A stretch of 64,000 nt of DNA. It comes from UBA1535 sp002323775 (GTDB taxonomy: Bacteria > Bacillota > Clostridia > Tissierellales > Sedimentibacteraceae). Below, one piece after another: positions 34,506-44,372 of the stretch. The stretch's first letter is position 1. Each line of letters opens with the position of its first letter. Under the pieces are notes generated by a model. It had not been told where the DNA came from, did not search any database, and saw only the letters and a program-made list of their open reading frames with translations. The stretch spans positions 62,001 to 126,000 of the forward strand of contig DAMAHZ010000001.1 of the NCBI GenBank assembly GCA_031993545.1. Direction: 5' to 3'. The translations under genes were made by a program, and so were the position numbers.

Positions 34506-35283
34506 AAATTTAAGTTTTTCTTACGGAGAGTATGATTTTTTTCAAGACTTGAATATACGCCTTGAAGAAGGAAAAATTACAACTATTTTAGGTCCAAACG
34601 GCTCTGGCAAATCAACATTATTAAATTTGTTTGTCAGACAATTTTCACCAAGCAAAGGAGAAATTTTTATAGATGGAAGTTCTATTGCACAAATGAAGCA
34701 GAAAGAAATCGCCAAAAGATTATCTGTTGTTCACCAACACAATATTGCACCTGGTGATTTGACTGTAGAAAATTTAGTAAGTTATGGACGTGTTCCTCAT
34801 CAGTCCTTTTGGAAAAATAAAAATGAGGAAGATCAGAAATATATAGATTGGGCTATGAAGTCTACAAATATACATCATCTTAAAGACAAATATATAAATG
34901 CACTTTCAGGCGGTGAGCGTCAAAGGACATGGATAGCTATGGCACTTGCACAAAAAACAAACTTCCTTTTTCTTGATGAGCCTACTACATATTTGGATAT
35001 TTCTTATCAGATGGAAGTATTGAATTTAGTAAAAGAGCTAAATAGAAACTACAAAATAACAATTGTTATGGTGCTGCACGATATTAATCAAGCGATGCAG
35101 TACAGCGACAAGCTTTTGATAATGAAATCAGGCAAGATTAGGTATTCAGGTGACACAGAAAATGGAATAACAAAGGAAATATTAAATGAAATTTATGGTA
35201 TAGATGTGGTAATAAGATATTGCCCCATAAATAATTGTAAGTATATTATACCAATTCAAATAAGAAAGGAAAATAGTAAATGA
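34495..35283 (+). CDS. FecE-family ABC transporter ATPase (heme/iron import)
   Basis: 262 residues; ATG overlaps the permease stop and follows GGGAGG. Walker A GPNGSGKST, signature LSGGERQRTWIAMAL, Walker B 'FLFLDEPTTYLDI' and H-loop 'VLHDINQAM' are intact. Energises import through the FecCD-type permease. The stop overlaps the flavodoxin start (ATGA). Confidence 0.94.
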   Translation: MEARNLSFSYGEYDFFQDLNIRLEEGKITTILGPNGSGKSTLLNLFVRQFSPSKGEIFIDGSSIAQMKQKEIAKRLSVVHQHNIAPGDLTVENLVSYGRVPHQSFWKNKNEEDQKYIDWAMKSTNIHHLKDKYINALSGGERQRTWIAMALAQKTNFLFLDEPTTYLDISYQMEVLNLVKELNRNYKITIVMVLHDINQAMQYSDKLLIMKSGKIRYSGDTENGITKEILNEIYGIDVVIRYCPINNCKYIIPIQIRKENSK

Positions 35284-35804
35284 AAATTTTAGTTACTTAT
35301 TCAAGCTTAACAGGTAATACAAAGAAATTAGCGGAAGGCATTTTTGAAAGTTTAGAAAATGTACAAAAAGACATAAAGTCTGTTAAGGAAGTTGAAAACA
35401 CAGATGAATATGATGTTGTAATAGTAGGATATTGGGTAGATAAGGGCGGACCTAACACAGAAGCCGCAGAATTTATGAAAACTTTAAATAATAAAACTGT
35501 AGGCATATTTGCTACGTTGGGATTTTGGGCTGATTCAGACCATGCTTACAACTCTTTGAAAAATGGTGAACAGCTGGTGGCAGAAAATAATAAAATTTTA
35601 GCTAAATTTATTTGCCAAGGAAAATTATCTGAAAAAATTATAGAGCAATTTAAAAAATTCCCTGAAGGCAATCCACATGCTATTACTCCTGAAAAATTAA
35701 GAAGATATGAAATCGCAAAGAGCCATCCCTCAAAAGCAGATATTGCAATGGCAGGAGAGCTATTTAATGAAAGGTTAAAGGCAACATGTTTGGCACAAGA
35801 ATAA
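35280..35804 (+). CDS. Flavodoxin-family protein (HmuF/BilS-like)
   Basis: 174 residues. FMN phosphate loop 'YSSLTGNTKKLAEGI' at the N-terminus (TGNT), then 'YDVVIVGYWVDKGGPNTEAAEFMKTLNNKTVGIFATLGFWADSDHAYN'. The family occurs beside anaerobic tetrapyrrole enzymes, where flavodoxin supplies electrons; a flavodoxin partner (HmuF) is known for the Fusobacterium heme-degrading radical SAM enzyme HmuW. ATGA overlap with the ATPase gene and 19-bp overlap with the radical SAM gene make co-translation clear. Electron donor to the next gene's product is the inferred role. Confidence 0.82.
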   Translation: MKILVTYSSLTGNTKKLAEGIFESLENVQKDIKSVKEVENTDEYDVVIVGYWVDKGGPNTEAAEFMKTLNNKTVGIFATLGFWADSDHAYNSLKNGEQLVAENNKILAKFICQGKLSEKIIEQFKKFPEGNPHAITPEKLRRYEIAKSHPSKADIAMAGELFNERLKATCLAQE

Positions 35805-36991
35805 AAACTCATCACAGTGCAATGGCATCTGGCAAAAAATATGCTATAGGCGCTAGAAATGTGCAAGATTATCTGAGCTTATCAGAAGAAACGGCTAATG
35901 ATAATTCAACCATATATATTCATGTTCCCTTTTGCAATAAAATATGTTCTTTTTGCAACATGAGAAGAAGTCTGCAAAAGCCTTCAGATAATTATTACAA
36001 ACTTATAATTAATGAAATAGAAAATTACGCAAAACTTTCATACGTAAAGAACTCTGTGTTTGATGCTGTATATTTTGGCGGAGGTACTCCTACCACGCTG
36101 ACATCAGATGCACTCAAGTATATTTTACAGGCTTTGTTTAAAAATTTGAATTTTACAAAGGATGTTGAAGTTACAATTGAAACAACAGTGACCGAGCTTA
36201 CAGATAAAAAAATTGAGATGCTTGGCGAAAATGGTGTTACAAGATTTTCGGTCGGCGTTCAAACATTTAATGATTTTGGAAGAACGCAGATGAACAGAAT
36301 TGGCTCAGGTGAATATGCGTACAGAAAGTTACAGCAATTAAAAGACAGTAAAAAATTTACTGTAAGCATGGATTTGATATATAATTATTCAGGACAAAAC
36401 ATAGCTGATTTAGAAGATGACTTAAAGAAGATTTCTGATTTAGATTTAGATGGATTTTCAATGTATTCGCTTATTAACATGAAAGAAACACAAATTAATG
36501 AGGCGCAAAATTTAACCAATGATGAAGAAATGTTTTTTTTCATAGCAGATAAAATGAGAAAAACCGGATACGAATTTTTGGAATTGACTAAAATGGTTAA
36601 GAGCGATAAATACAAATACATAATGAATCGCCATCAAGGTGCAGATACCTTGGCACTCGGTGCAGGCGCAGGAGGCTCAATGAACGGTCTTATGATGATG
36701 AATGAAATATCTATTGATAAATACGCTGAAAGTATTGAAAATTTTTCTGCAAGACAAGGAATGTTATTCGTACCTGAATACAAAGATATAACTATATTTA
36801 AGGGAGATATACAAACCTTGAAGCTTCCTGCGAATGAATCCTTATATAATGATGAAATCCAATACAGAGAATTTGTTCAAGGACTTTTAGATGATAAATA
36901 TATTTATTATCATAACGAAGGCTATAGATTGACAGATAAAGGTGTGTTTTGGGGTAACAGTATCTCAAGAGCTTTATATGATATGATATAA
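35786..36991 (+). CDS. HemN/HemW-like radical SAM enzyme, probable anaerobic heme-degrading (ChuW/HutW/HmuW-like)
   Basis: 401 residues. The [4Fe-4S] motif CNKICSFC (Cys50, Cys54, Cys57) and 'YFGGGTPTTL' SAM region are intact, with 'RFSVGVQTFNDFGRTQMNR' and 'SMDLIYNYSGQ' of the HemN superfamily. Coproporphyrinogen oxidase or the heme chaperone HemW would be the default call, but the gene is the last of a heme-type import operon and overlaps a flavodoxin gene. That is the setting of ChuW/HutW/HmuW, which open the heme ring without oxygen to give a linear tetrapyrrole and free iron. Function at this level is inferred from context. Confidence 0.75.
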   Translation: MFGTRIKTHHSAMASGKKYAIGARNVQDYLSLSEETANDNSTIYIHVPFCNKICSFCNMRRSLQKPSDNYYKLIINEIENYAKLSYVKNSVFDAVYFGGGTPTTLTSDALKYILQALFKNLNFTKDVEVTIETTVTELTDKKIEMLGENGVTRFSVGVQTFNDFGRTQMNRIGSGEYAYRKLQQLKDSKKFTVSMDLIYNYSGQNIADLEDDLKKISDLDLDGFSMYSLINMKETQINEAQNLTNDEEMFFFIADKMRKTGYEFLELTKMVKSDKYKYIMNRHQGADTLALGAGAGGSMNGLMMMNEISIDKYAESIENFSARQGMLFVPEYKDITIFKGDIQTLKLPANESLYNDEIQYREFVQGLLDDKYIYYHNEGYRLTDKGVFWGNSISRALYDMI

Positions 36992-36995
36992 AAAC

Positions 36996-37029
36996 AAAAA
37001 GTCGGGAAACAACAATCTCCCGACTTTTT
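36996..37029. terminator. Bidirectional terminator between the heme operon and the MATE gene
   Basis: AAAAAGTCGGGA (36996-37007) pairs with TCCCGACTTTTT (37018-37029); T-runs follow on both strands. Confidence 0.85.
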
Positions 37030-38439
37030 TTATATTTTAATTTTCGTCCATTTTCCTGTTCTAAATCTAAATGAATTTATAATAAGTCTTAATATCTGAT
37101 CTGTCATGAATGCGTACCATGCTCCTAAAATTCCGAAACCTAACGGATAACAGAATAACCATGTTGTCAAAGGTCTGATTATTCCTATACTTATAAGTGA
37201 AGAATACATTACAAATTTCGTATCTCCTGCACCTCTAAGAGTACCTCCTACAACTACAGTAACAGTTTGGAACGGAGACATAAACGCTACTATTATCAAA
37301 ATGCTTGCTCCCATTTTTATAACTTCCAAATCATCTGCAACAAATAAGCCGACTAAGAAATATCTTCCTAGTATAAATACTAAAAGTAATATAAATCCTA
37401 TAGTTAGAGCTATTCTCTGAATTGCCTTACTGTATATTGTTGCCATGTCAGGTCTTTTTGCACCTAGATTTTGTCCTACCAAAGATGAGGCTCCAACTCC
37501 TAAACCATCACCAAAGGTAAATGACAGGTTTACAATATTCATACATATTTGATGTGTAGCAAAAGCTACAGTACCTAAAGAAGCAATGATTATTGTTGTA
37601 AGTAAAAATCCAACTCTCATACATATCTGTTCCACAAAAGAACTACTGCTTATATTTGCAAGACCACTTATAGTCCCCTTATCAAACTTCCAATTGGACT
37701 TAAATTTAATATGTAAAAATCCATCGGCATTTGTTACTGACTTAAGTGACATGAAAAGTGCTATCAGATTTCCAAGTGCAGTTGCAAATGCAGCACCTAC
37801 AACTCCTAGCTTGGGAAAACCGAGATGTCCATTAATTAGTAAATAATTAAAAATTACATTAACTACATTGGCTACAACATTTGTTGTCATCGATATTTTA
37901 GTATTTCCTGCTCCACGCTGTGCCGCATTTATGGTCATTGTAATGGCAGTAAAAAAGTTACCTATTGATATTATTTGAAAATAAGCAACTGCGTCATTAA
38001 TAATATCTTCTTTTGCACCGGCTAACTCTAGCATTGGTTTGGCAAATATAACTCCTACTGCCGACAAAATTGCACCTAGTAGTACGGCTATCAGAAAGGC
38101 TTGTCTTAAACATTTGTTAGCGCCTTCTCTGTCCTTTTCTCCTCTACGCCTTGCAACAATTGCTGTAACTCCCACATTAAGTGAGAAAAATATTGCTAAT
38201 AATATAAATTTAGGTTGATTTGTTATACCTACAGCTGCTATTGCACTAGTACCAAGAACTCCAACCATCATAGTATCTATCGCCGACACTAATCCGATTA
38301 AAACTGATTCTGTAGCCGAAGGCCAAGCTGTATCAAAGGCATTTTTGTACACTTGTTTTGTGCTTGGTATTTCTCCTATAATGTCTTTTTGTTTTACCAT
38401 ATTTGACACGGAGTATAATTTTTCTAAAACCTTAAACAT
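37030..38439 (-). CDS. MATE family efflux transporter
   Basis: 469 residues from the ATG at 38439 (GGGGCG about 9 bases upstream); an in-frame TTG at 38472 adds 11 residues with no better signal. Twelve-helix MATE layout: 'TAWPSATESVLIGLVSAIDTMMVGVLGTSAIAAVGITNQPKF', 'GNTKISMTTNVVANVVNVIFNYLLINGHLGFPKLGVVGAAFAT', 'GVGASSLVGQNLGAKRPDMA'. Not closely similar to the other MATE protein in this window (15124-16479). Substrate unknown. Ends at the shared terminator with the heme operon. Confidence 0.9.
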   Translation of the reverse strand: MFKVLEKLYSVSNMVKQKDIIGEIPSTKQVYKNAFDTAWPSATESVLIGLVSAIDTMMVGVLGTSAIAAVGITNQPKFILLAIFFSLNVGVTAIVARRRGEKDREGANKCLRQAFLIAVLLGAILSAVGVIFAKPMLELAGAKEDIINDAVAYFQIISIGNFFTAITMTINAAQRGAGNTKISMTTNVVANVVNVIFNYLLINGHLGFPKLGVVGAAFATALGNLIALFMSLKSVTNADGFLHIKFKSNWKFDKGTISGLANISSSSFVEQICMRVGFLLTTIIIASLGTVAFATHQICMNIVNLSFTFGDGLGVGASSLVGQNLGAKRPDMATIYSKAIQRIALTIGFILLLVFILGRYFLVGLFVADDLEVIKMGASILIIVAFMSPFQTVTVVVGGTLRGAGDTKFVMYSSLISIGIIRPLTTWLFCYPLGFGILGAWYAFMTDQILRLIINSFRFRTGKWTKIKI

Positions 38440-38605
38440 ACTTTTTTTCGCCCCTACTATTGTTTTTGTCAAAATATTAGCGATTGGACAACAGTCACAA
38501 TCGCTGTTTTATTTTATATTCTCATCTCTGATGAGCCATTTGATAATATACTATATACATTATACTACACAATCCGGCAAAATCAAATACGATTTTTTAT
38601 CTTTT

Positions 38606-40681
38606 TTACATAATTTTGGAATTTTTGCATAAATACATTTGAGAATCAGCTGCATCTACCCCACTGAGAAAGCTTGAGTTCTCATTGTTAAATTCATGAA
38701 CGCCTATGCTCAGAAATATTGGAACGACTATATTATCATCAAAAATAAAATCAGCACTTCCAATAGCTTCACATATTCTGGCAGCAATTTTATCTGCTGT
38801 TTCAATTTTTGTATCTGGACATACCAAAACAAATTCATCTCCACCATATCTTCCTATAAAATCAGTTGATCTTATCAGCTTAGGTATTTTTATTCCCAGC
38901 GATTTAAGAACTCTGTCTCCTATCAGGTGTCCGTATGTATCATTAACGCTTTTAAAATCGTCAATATCTATCATCAGAATACAGAAAGGTGTTGAGGATT
39001 TTTTAAATTTTTCAATTTGAAGATTGCCAAGCTTAATAAGCTCTCTTTTAGTTAAAAATCCTGTCAAACTATCATAAACAGCCGCTTTTTCCATTTTTTG
39101 ATATTTGGTTGAATTTTTTAACGAAATTGCTATATAATTAGATATTACACGCAGTCTTTTAATATCGTCTTCATCGTACATATTTGCCTTTAGATTTTGT
39201 ACAGTTACAACGCCTAAAATCTCATCTCTAAACATTATTGGAAGAAAAATCATGGAAATCGGCTCACGAGTACCTCTATTCTCCATAATAATTTTATTTA
39301 CATATTTGCCATATTCAGCAACAACGTCATTAATAATTATAGCTTTTTTGTTTTTTATGCAGTATGAAGAAAATGTAGAGCTTGTGGTAACCTTTATAGG
39401 TTCAAGAACTTCAATCTTGTTTCCAAATTCTATTCTCGTAACCAGCATCTCGTCTTTTTCTTGATTGTACACAGTAATAGCGAAAGAATCAGTTTCTATT
39501 ATCTTTGAAATGTCAGTAAATACTCTATCTATCATTTCTTTTACATCGAATGTTGAAAGAATTTTTTGTCCAATAGAAAAAAGAGTTTCTGTTTTGTCAT
39601 GAAGTATCTTATAAAGGTTGATTTCTCTATTTGTATTTTTTGTATGCAGTCTTCCTATATAGCTTGTGTTATTCAAATCTTGAATTTTTCTATTTGCTTT
39701 TAAATATAATTCAAGATTAAAAAGTGCATCTTCATATTTTTTATTTTTATTATAATAATTGTAGAGAAGTATACTTGAATCCTTAATTAATCTTTCTAAA
39801 TTAATTTTCTGAGCTGTTTTTAAAGCCTTTTTTAAACACTCGGCAGCCTCATCATCAAAACCATAGTCGAATCTAAACTTAGCCCACTCTATTAATGTCT
39901 CACATGCTTCAGTAGGATGGCTATTTAAAGAAGCTATTTCATAAGAATTGGTAAATTCAATCTCTGCCTGCTTAATATTTTTAACTTTCGAATAGTACAT
40001 GCCTAATAGCTTGCATAATTCTGAAGCAAGTATATTTGATTTATTCCTATTGTTCATTTCAATTGCATGCGTTAAAGTATTGTAAGCAACATCTAAGTTT
40101 CCAAGGTTAATATCAATCTCTGCTAAAGATTTATAAAAAACAATTTTTCCTTCATCACTCAAGTGATCAATACCGTATACTTTTAAAATATAATCTAATA
40201 ATTCCTTCGCTTCCTTGCTTGAACCCGCCAAAGTATAATTAATACTTGCATTCAAAAGCAGTTTTACTACAGTATCTGTATCATTAAGCTCTCTTGCTAT
40301 ATCTATAGCAGATATTGCAACTTGATTAGCCAGTTCATGCTGTCCATTTTTGAAATAAACAGATAGAAGTCCATTATAGGCATAAGCAAGCCCCTTTTTA
40401 TTGCCACTATCCATAAAAATATCCTTAGATCTTTTATGTAACTCTATAGCCTTTTTATAGTTTGAAAACTCGTCATAATGAAAACCCAGATAATAGAACA
40501 TCCACGCTAATGCTTCATCTAAATCATTTTTCTCACAAAAATCAATTACATACTCAATTAACTCTTTTCGAGCCTTATAATCCTGCCATAATTCTTTGTT
40601 GATTATTTCCCGAAAAAAGTCAATTTCTTCTTCATTTTTAATAAGCTTTAATAACTGTTCATCATATTGTTTACAATCCAT
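38606..40681 (-). CDS. Diguanylate cyclase with TPR and GAF domains (paralogue 1)
   Basis: 691 residues, soluble. Residues ~1-345 are TPR-like helical repeats ('EALAWMFYYLGFHYDEFSNYKKAIELHKRSKDIF', 'GLAYAYNGLLSVYFKNGQHELANQ'); ~365-520 form a GAF domain; ~525-691 a GGDEF domain with intact GGDEF at 613-617 and an inhibitory RxxD site (RSTD) five residues before it. It should make cyclic di-GMP in the cytoplasm with product feedback, triggered by a ligand or partner of the TPR/GAF part. A paralogue follows upstream on the same strand. Confidence 0.92.
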   Translation of the reverse strand: MDCKQYDEQLLKLIKNEEEIDFFREIINKELWQDYKARKELIEYVIDFCEKNDLDEALAWMFYYLGFHYDEFSNYKKAIELHKRSKDIFMDSGNKKGLAYAYNGLLSVYFKNGQHELANQVAISAIDIARELNDTDTVVKLLLNASINYTLAGSSKEAKELLDYILKVYGIDHLSDEGKIVFYKSLAEIDINLGNLDVAYNTLTHAIEMNNRNKSNILASELCKLLGMYYSKVKNIKQAEIEFTNSYEIASLNSHPTEACETLIEWAKFRFDYGFDDEAAECLKKALKTAQKINLERLIKDSSILLYNYYNKNKKYEDALFNLELYLKANRKIQDLNNTSYIGRLHTKNTNREINLYKILHDKTETLFSIGQKILSTFDVKEMIDRVFTDISKIIETDSFAITVYNQEKDEMLVTRIEFGNKIEVLEPIKVTTSSTFSSYCIKNKKAIIINDVVAEYGKYVNKIIMENRGTREPISMIFLPIMFRDEILGVVTVQNLKANMYDEDDIKRLRVISNYIAISLKNSTKYQKMEKAAVYDSLTGFLTKRELIKLGNLQIEKFKKSSTPFCILMIDIDDFKSVNDTYGHLIGDRVLKSLGIKIPKLIRSTDFIGRYGGDEFVLVCPDTKIETADKIAARICEAIGSADFIFDDNIVVPIFLSIGVHEFNNENSSFLSGVDAADSQMYLCKNSKIM

Positions 40682-40748
40682 AATTTAAACTCCTGTTGTA
40701 AATTTTGATGTTTGTAAAATTTTCATATGCAATCAACTAATAAAATTT

Positions 40749-42848
40749 TCAAGCGTTGTTAAAACACATTATCTTGTTTTTACTTTTATTTTTAGCCTTG
40801 TACAGCATCATATCCGCAAAATTAACTGCTTCAATAAAGCTTAAATCATCTTTTGCAAATTCATATAAGCCTATGCTTAAGGTTGCATTTATAAAATTGT
40901 CTTCATCTATATAAAATTTGGTTTCTTCTGTCGATTTCCTAATTCTTTCTGCCAAACTAAATGCGTTATCCATGCTCATATTTGGACAAATAAGCAAAAA
41001 TTCATCTCCTCCGTATCTGCCGATATAATCTGAGACTCTGATATGACTGCTAATATTATTCGCAAGCATTTTCATGACATTGTCACCGACAACATGTCCA
41101 TATTTGTCATTTATATATTTAAAATCATCTAAATCAAGCATCAATATGCAAAATTCTTTGCGGTTTGTACTAAATTCCTGTTTAATTTTGTTCCCCTCTT
41201 TGATTATTGCACCTCTTGTTAAAAACCCGGTTAAGCTATCATATATCGCTATTTGCTCCATTTTATTATATTCTAAAGTGTTTTTAAGAGCAATTGCAAC
41301 ATAGCTTCCTATTATTTTCAAATAGCTTACATCATTGCTATCATATGCTTTTTCATTGAGGCTCTGAACGACCATATTGCCTATTACCTCATCATTTATA
41401 ATTAATGGAATATAAACACCTGACATAGGCAGCTTTGTCCCACGTCCCTCCAAGCGTATATTATTAACATATTTTTTATATTCGTTTATTATATTGTCAA
41501 TTACTAATATCTTTTTACTTTTAATGCAATATGAAGAAAAACTAGGTTCATCTTTGATATTAAAGGCTTCACACATATAAAGCTTCCCTTTATTGACTGT
41601 ACGCATTATAATCTCACTCTTATCAGCATCATAGCTTGCGAGGGCAAAGAACTCGACTTTCATTAATTTACTTATTTCAGAAAAGGTACTAAGAGTTAAG
41701 CTTTCCATATCAAGATTAGATATTATTTTTTCACCAATGGAATACAATATATCAGTTTTGTCATATAAGAGATTGTATAATCTAAGTTCCTTTTCACCAT
41801 GGTCAATATTTAACTTAGCAAGCAGTTTCATGTTTTTATAGCTATGTATCTCATTGTCCGCTCTCATGAAAATCTCTAGCTTGCTCAGTGCAAGCTCATA
41901 TTGGTTGTTTGCCTTATAATGCTCATATAAAATAGTGCTCGCATTTTTTATGATGCTATTTAGCTTTAATTCAGAAGCACTTATTATAACTTCCTCCAAA
42001 TATTCAATTGCCTTAGTAGATTGTCCTAAATTATACATTAATTTTGCAAGCTCAAATAAAGCTCCGCAATAATTATACGTGCTTTGACATTTTATTGCTA
42101 ACTCGCATGAATATTTGAATATCTCCCTAGCCTCTGAAAATTTACCCTGTGCAAGCTTAACCATTCCCGAAATTTTATAAATTTCAGAGCAAAATATACT
42201 TTTACCATTTATTTCTTCAAATTTTATTACATTTTCAATGTATTCATTAGCCTTAACTAAATTTTTAGTGTGCAGCTCAACCTCTGCTTTTGATTTCAAA
42301 AACTTTGTTCTATGTAAATTATCAAAGTTATTATAATCATAATTAATTTCAATATAATCTAAAATCTCTTTTGCTGTTTCATATGATTGGTTTGAAATGT
42401 TGGTAATGCTAGCATGTATAAGCAGCGATATTAATACTATTTCATCTTTTAATTCCTTTGCAATCGCTATCCCTCGAAGTCCCATCTCATTGGATAATTC
42501 GTACATACCAATTGAACAATATATTGATGATAATCCATTATAAGCATATGCCAGTCCTAATTTATTGTCGTGCTTTTCAAATATATTCTTTGTTTCATTA
42601 AATACATTTAGAGCTTCGATATAATTTGATGTATCTGCATAATACCATGCTAAATAATGATACATCCAAGCTCTTGACTCATTCAAATCATGTTCTTTGC
42701 AAAACTCCACTACTAAGTCAATGATCTGCTTGTTTGGATACATGTCCTCTAATGTATTATTTTTAACAATATCACAGAAATAAACTATATTTTTTTCATC
42801 TTCCAGAAGCTTATTCAATTGAGCATCATATTGTGAACATACACTCAT
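40749..42848 (-). CDS. Diguanylate cyclase with TPR and GAF domains (paralogue 2)
   Basis: 699 residues with the same plan as the neighbour: TPR-like repeats (~1-345; 'WMYHYLAWYYADTSNYIEALNVFNETKNIF', 'GLAYAYNGLSSIYCSIGMYELSNEMG'), GAF (~370-520), and GGDEF at 613-617 with an RxxD site (RVSD). The two genes are 67 bp apart, same strand, and clearly arose by duplication, with more change in the TPR half than in the GGDEF half. A GAGGG ribosome-binding site precedes the ATG. Both active sites look functional. Confidence 0.92.
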   Translation of the reverse strand: MSVCSQYDAQLNKLLEDEKNIVYFCDIVKNNTLEDMYPNKQIIDLVVEFCKEHDLNESRAWMYHYLAWYYADTSNYIEALNVFNETKNIFEKHDNKLGLAYAYNGLSSIYCSIGMYELSNEMGLRGIAIAKELKDEIVLISLLIHASITNISNQSYETAKEILDYIEINYDYNNFDNLHRTKFLKSKAEVELHTKNLVKANEYIENVIKFEEINGKSIFCSEIYKISGMVKLAQGKFSEAREIFKYSCELAIKCQSTYNYCGALFELAKLMYNLGQSTKAIEYLEEVIISASELKLNSIIKNASTILYEHYKANNQYELALSKLEIFMRADNEIHSYKNMKLLAKLNIDHGEKELRLYNLLYDKTDILYSIGEKIISNLDMESLTLSTFSEISKLMKVEFFALASYDADKSEIIMRTVNKGKLYMCEAFNIKDEPSFSSYCIKSKKILVIDNIINEYKKYVNNIRLEGRGTKLPMSGVYIPLIINDEVIGNMVVQSLNEKAYDSNDVSYLKIIGSYVAIALKNTLEYNKMEQIAIYDSLTGFLTRGAIIKEGNKIKQEFSTNRKEFCILMLDLDDFKYINDKYGHVVGDNVMKMLANNISSHIRVSDYIGRYGGDEFLLICPNMSMDNAFSLAERIRKSTEETKFYIDEDNFINATLSIGLYEFAKDDLSFIEAVNFADMMLYKAKNKSKNKIMCFNNA

Positions 42849-43052
42849 ATTTTTAATCCCTCACAAACCATAAAACATCTTAGACATATTATATAATTTT
42901 TTTTCCTATTTGTCAAAAATACTTTAAGTATTTTTATGATATTTTTTTACATTTTATTAATTAATTGATTGAATGGAATCTTAGGAATAAATGATAATCT
43001 ATGTTAAATAAAAAGATGTTTTTTTGTCTTATGTATAATATTTTCAATTTTA

Positions 43053-43598
43053 TTATTTGGCAATAAATAGTAAATTCGTAATTATTGTTGCTGCTAAAAT
43101 CCCTGCTATGTCTGCCGTCAAGCCTGCCGATAATGCGTGTCTTGTTTTTTTTATATTTACCGAGCCAAAATAAACTGCCAAAATATAAAAAGTGGTGTCA
43201 GTAGCTCCGGACATAATTGATGCCATAGTACCAACAAGTGAGTCCGGGCCATACTTTTTAAACAGACTATTCATAATACCATTAGCACCACCCCCAGATA
43301 ATGGTCGCATAAGTGCCATAGGCAGAACTTCCGAGGGCATCCCGATTAAATTCGTTATCGGAGAAAGAAGCATTGTTAAGTAGTCCATAGCCTTTGAGGC
43401 TCTAAACATACCAATTGCTACAAGCATACCCGTTAAAAACGGAATAACTCTTATAGCTGTTGTTAAGCCATCCTTGGCTCCCTCAGTAAAGGCTTCATAA
43501 AGCTTTACTTTTTTTAAAAAGCCATAAGAAACAATGATTAAAAAGATTAACGGTACAGATAATGTGGAGATAAAGTTTATAACTTGGACTATATTCAT
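43053..43598 (-). CDS. spmB: Spore maturation protein B
   Basis: 181-residue membrane protein with the nucleoside-recognition (Gate) domain of SpmB: 'EGAKDGLTTAIRVIPFLTGMLVAIGMFRASKAMDYL', 'EVLPMALMRPLSGGGANGIM', 'KYGPDSLVGTMASIMSGATDTTFYILAVYFGSV'. SpmA and SpmB are needed for full dehydration of the spore core in Bacillus and Clostridium. Follows spmA by about 65 bp on the same strand. A 200-bp AT-rich stretch without features (42849-43052) follows. Confidence 0.93.
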   Translation of the reverse strand: MNIVQVINFISTLSVPLIFLIIVSYGFLKKVKLYEAFTEGAKDGLTTAIRVIPFLTGMLVAIGMFRASKAMDYLTMLLSPITNLIGMPSEVLPMALMRPLSGGGANGIMNSLFKKYGPDSLVGTMASIMSGATDTTFYILAVYFGSVNIKKTRHALSAGLTADIAGILAATIITNLLFIAK

Positions 43599-43662
43599 TT
43601 TTAGTTCCCCCCTACATATAACGAATATTTAATGTTTTAGTATAAATCTATAAATTAAATTT

Positions 43663-44283
43663 TTAACTTTTATTCTTTCTTACAATATCAGGCTTAGTTT
43701 TACTATATTTGGGAAATTTTGAATATGTTTTTACTGCAATTATCGCAACTGTAGTAGCTACTATAGTTGATAAAATAGTAGGTCCTATTATCTGTGTTGG
43801 ATTCTGAGAGCCTGCTGCAACCCTATAAGCTATTACAGTAGCTGGAATTAAAGTTATAGATGATGTATTAAGAGCTAAAAATGTACACATAGAATCTGTC
43901 GCTGTATCCTGTGTTCTATTTAAAGTCTGTAATTCCTGCATTGCCTTTAATCCAAGTGGTGTCGCCGCATCTCCAAGCCCTAAAAGATTTGCAGATATGT
44001 TCATCACAATTGAAGCCATAGCGGGATGATTTGAAGGAATATCTGGAAATAGGTGTTTTAGTACTGGCTTCAGAATAAAACTAATTTTATTAATTAACCC
44101 AGACTTCTCAGCAATTTTCATAATCCCAAGCCACATGGACATCATCCCAATCATTCCAATTGATAATTCAACTGCTGTTTTTGCACTTTGAATGGCGGCA
44201 TCTGTAACTGCTTGTACATTGCCATTTATAATACCAGTCAAAATTCCAATAAATATAAGCACAAACCAAATATAATTTATCAA
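43663..44283 (-). CDS. spmA: Spore maturation protein A
   Basis: 206 residues from a TTG start with GGGGTGA upstream. Membrane protein with the SpmA pattern: 'IMGMMSMWLGIMKIAEKSGL'-like region, 'SNHPAMASIVMNISANLLGLGDAATPLGLKAMQELQTLN', 'TATDSMCTFLALNTSSITLIPATVIAYR'. First gene of the spmA-spmB pair. It lies next to the left edge of the phage-tail island. Confidence 0.93.
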   Translation of the reverse strand: MINYIWFVLIFIGILTGIINGNVQAVTDAAIQSAKTAVELSIGMIGMMSMWLGIMKIAEKSGLINKISFILKPVLKHLFPDIPSNHPAMASIVMNISANLLGLGDAATPLGLKAMQELQTLNRTQDTATDSMCTFLALNTSSITLIPATVIAYRVAAGSQNPTQIIGPTILSTIVATTVAIIAVKTYSKFPKYSKTKPDIVRKNKS

Positions 44284-44372
44284 AAAATCACCCCTAAATA
44301 TTAAGATTGAATAACGTTAAATTTTTTATAGCTGTCCTATAAATTCCTAACATTAATATTATTTATATGCAA

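Noticed and set aside
35786..36991. Plain coproporphyrinogen oxidase HemN
   Set aside because: No other heme-synthesis genes are near, while import and flavodoxin genes overlap it; kept only as an alternative.
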